DNA of 15,312 nucleotides from Alphaproteobacteria bacterium (GTDB lineage Bacteria > Pseudomonadota > Alphaproteobacteria > RF32 > CAG-239): NCBI GenBank assembly GCA_024408895.1, contig JAKSUO010000010.1, forward strand, positions 1 to 15,312, read 5' to 3'. A program made the translations under genes and the position numbers. Within the stretch, counting starts at the first letter, position 1. Every line of letters begins with the position of its first letter. The notes under the pieces were generated by a model that made no database searches, had not been told where the DNA came from, and saw only the letters and a list, made by a program, of their open reading frames with translations. Positions 15,207-15,312 of this stretch are shown here, one piece after another.

Positions 15207-15312
15207 TTATCCTTTCTTCAACTCTTCAAACTTTCTATAACACGAAATTGCTTCTTCATTAAACGAATCATCAAACTCTAAGGTGGTATCTTTAATTATT
15301 TCCACATTATAT
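15207..15312 (-). CDS. 3' end of an unrecognised minus-strand gene (5' part beyond the window)
   Basis: An open minus-strand frame enters from the right edge and ends at TAA 15207-15209, giving the last 34 residues of a protein. The segment is acidic and looks helical (for example TLEFDDSFNEEAIS and CYRKFEELKKG). A GTG near the edge could even be the start of a very small protein, but continuation upstream is more likely. The minus-strand terminator at 15084-15112 lies about 100 bases downstream, which supports a real transcript. I do not recognise the family and make no functional claim. Confidence 0.45.
   Translation of the reverse strand, partial: YNVEIIKDTTLEFDDSFNEEAISCYRKFEELKKG

Noticed and set aside
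1..15312. CRISPR array, tRNA or rRNA gene, intact insertion sequence, prophage or toxin-antitoxin pair
   Set aside because: No regularly spaced repeats, no tRNA-like arms, no transposase or phage motifs were seen; the intergenic spaces are short and accounted for.

Overview
The window looks like chromosomal DNA of an AT-rich alphaproteobacterium, possibly a host-associated or gut lineage. The basis is the block ppiD (divergent) - tpiA - secG - pyrG, an arrangement familiar in Alphaproteobacteria, plus a cytidine deaminase with the CAEA variant of the zinc motif. This placement is inference; there is no rRNA or other direct taxonomic marker in the window. Standard code is used throughout and genes are tightly packed.

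Left part (1-1749, minus strand): a nucleoside-salvage operon cdd > punA > deoA, with gaps of 1-2 bases; deoA runs off the left edge. Together the enzymes turn cytidine, 6-oxopurine nucleosides and thymidine into bases plus (deoxy)ribose-1-phosphate. A divergent AT-rich gap separates it from a very large AsmA-family envelope protein (about 1,400 residues) with an unusual coiled-coil C-terminal extension, followed by a divergent-looking GalU (UDP-glucose synthesis) and a terminator.

Middle (7118-9903, minus strand): ppiD, an inner-membrane periplasmic folding factor, is translationally coupled (TAATG) to fmt, the initiator-tRNA formyltransferase. Divergently, on the plus strand, run tpiA, secG, pyrG (CTP synthase) and ugd (UDP-glucose dehydrogenase). 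A terminator-like hairpin lies between secG and pyrG. GalU and Ugd could act in sequence (glucose-1-P to UDP-glucose to UDP-glucuronate), so the window leans toward envelope biogenesis and nucleotide metabolism.

Right part (14301-15312): a small isochorismatase-like cysteine hydrolase with its own promoter and a possible operator, flanked by two copies of a 26-base direct repeat. A gene-poor stretch with a terminator follows, then the 3' end of an unrecognised minus-strand gene. Most of the window is ordinary core genome. The parts worth a second look are the AsmA extension, the GalU active-site variation, and the repeat-flanked hydrolase locus.
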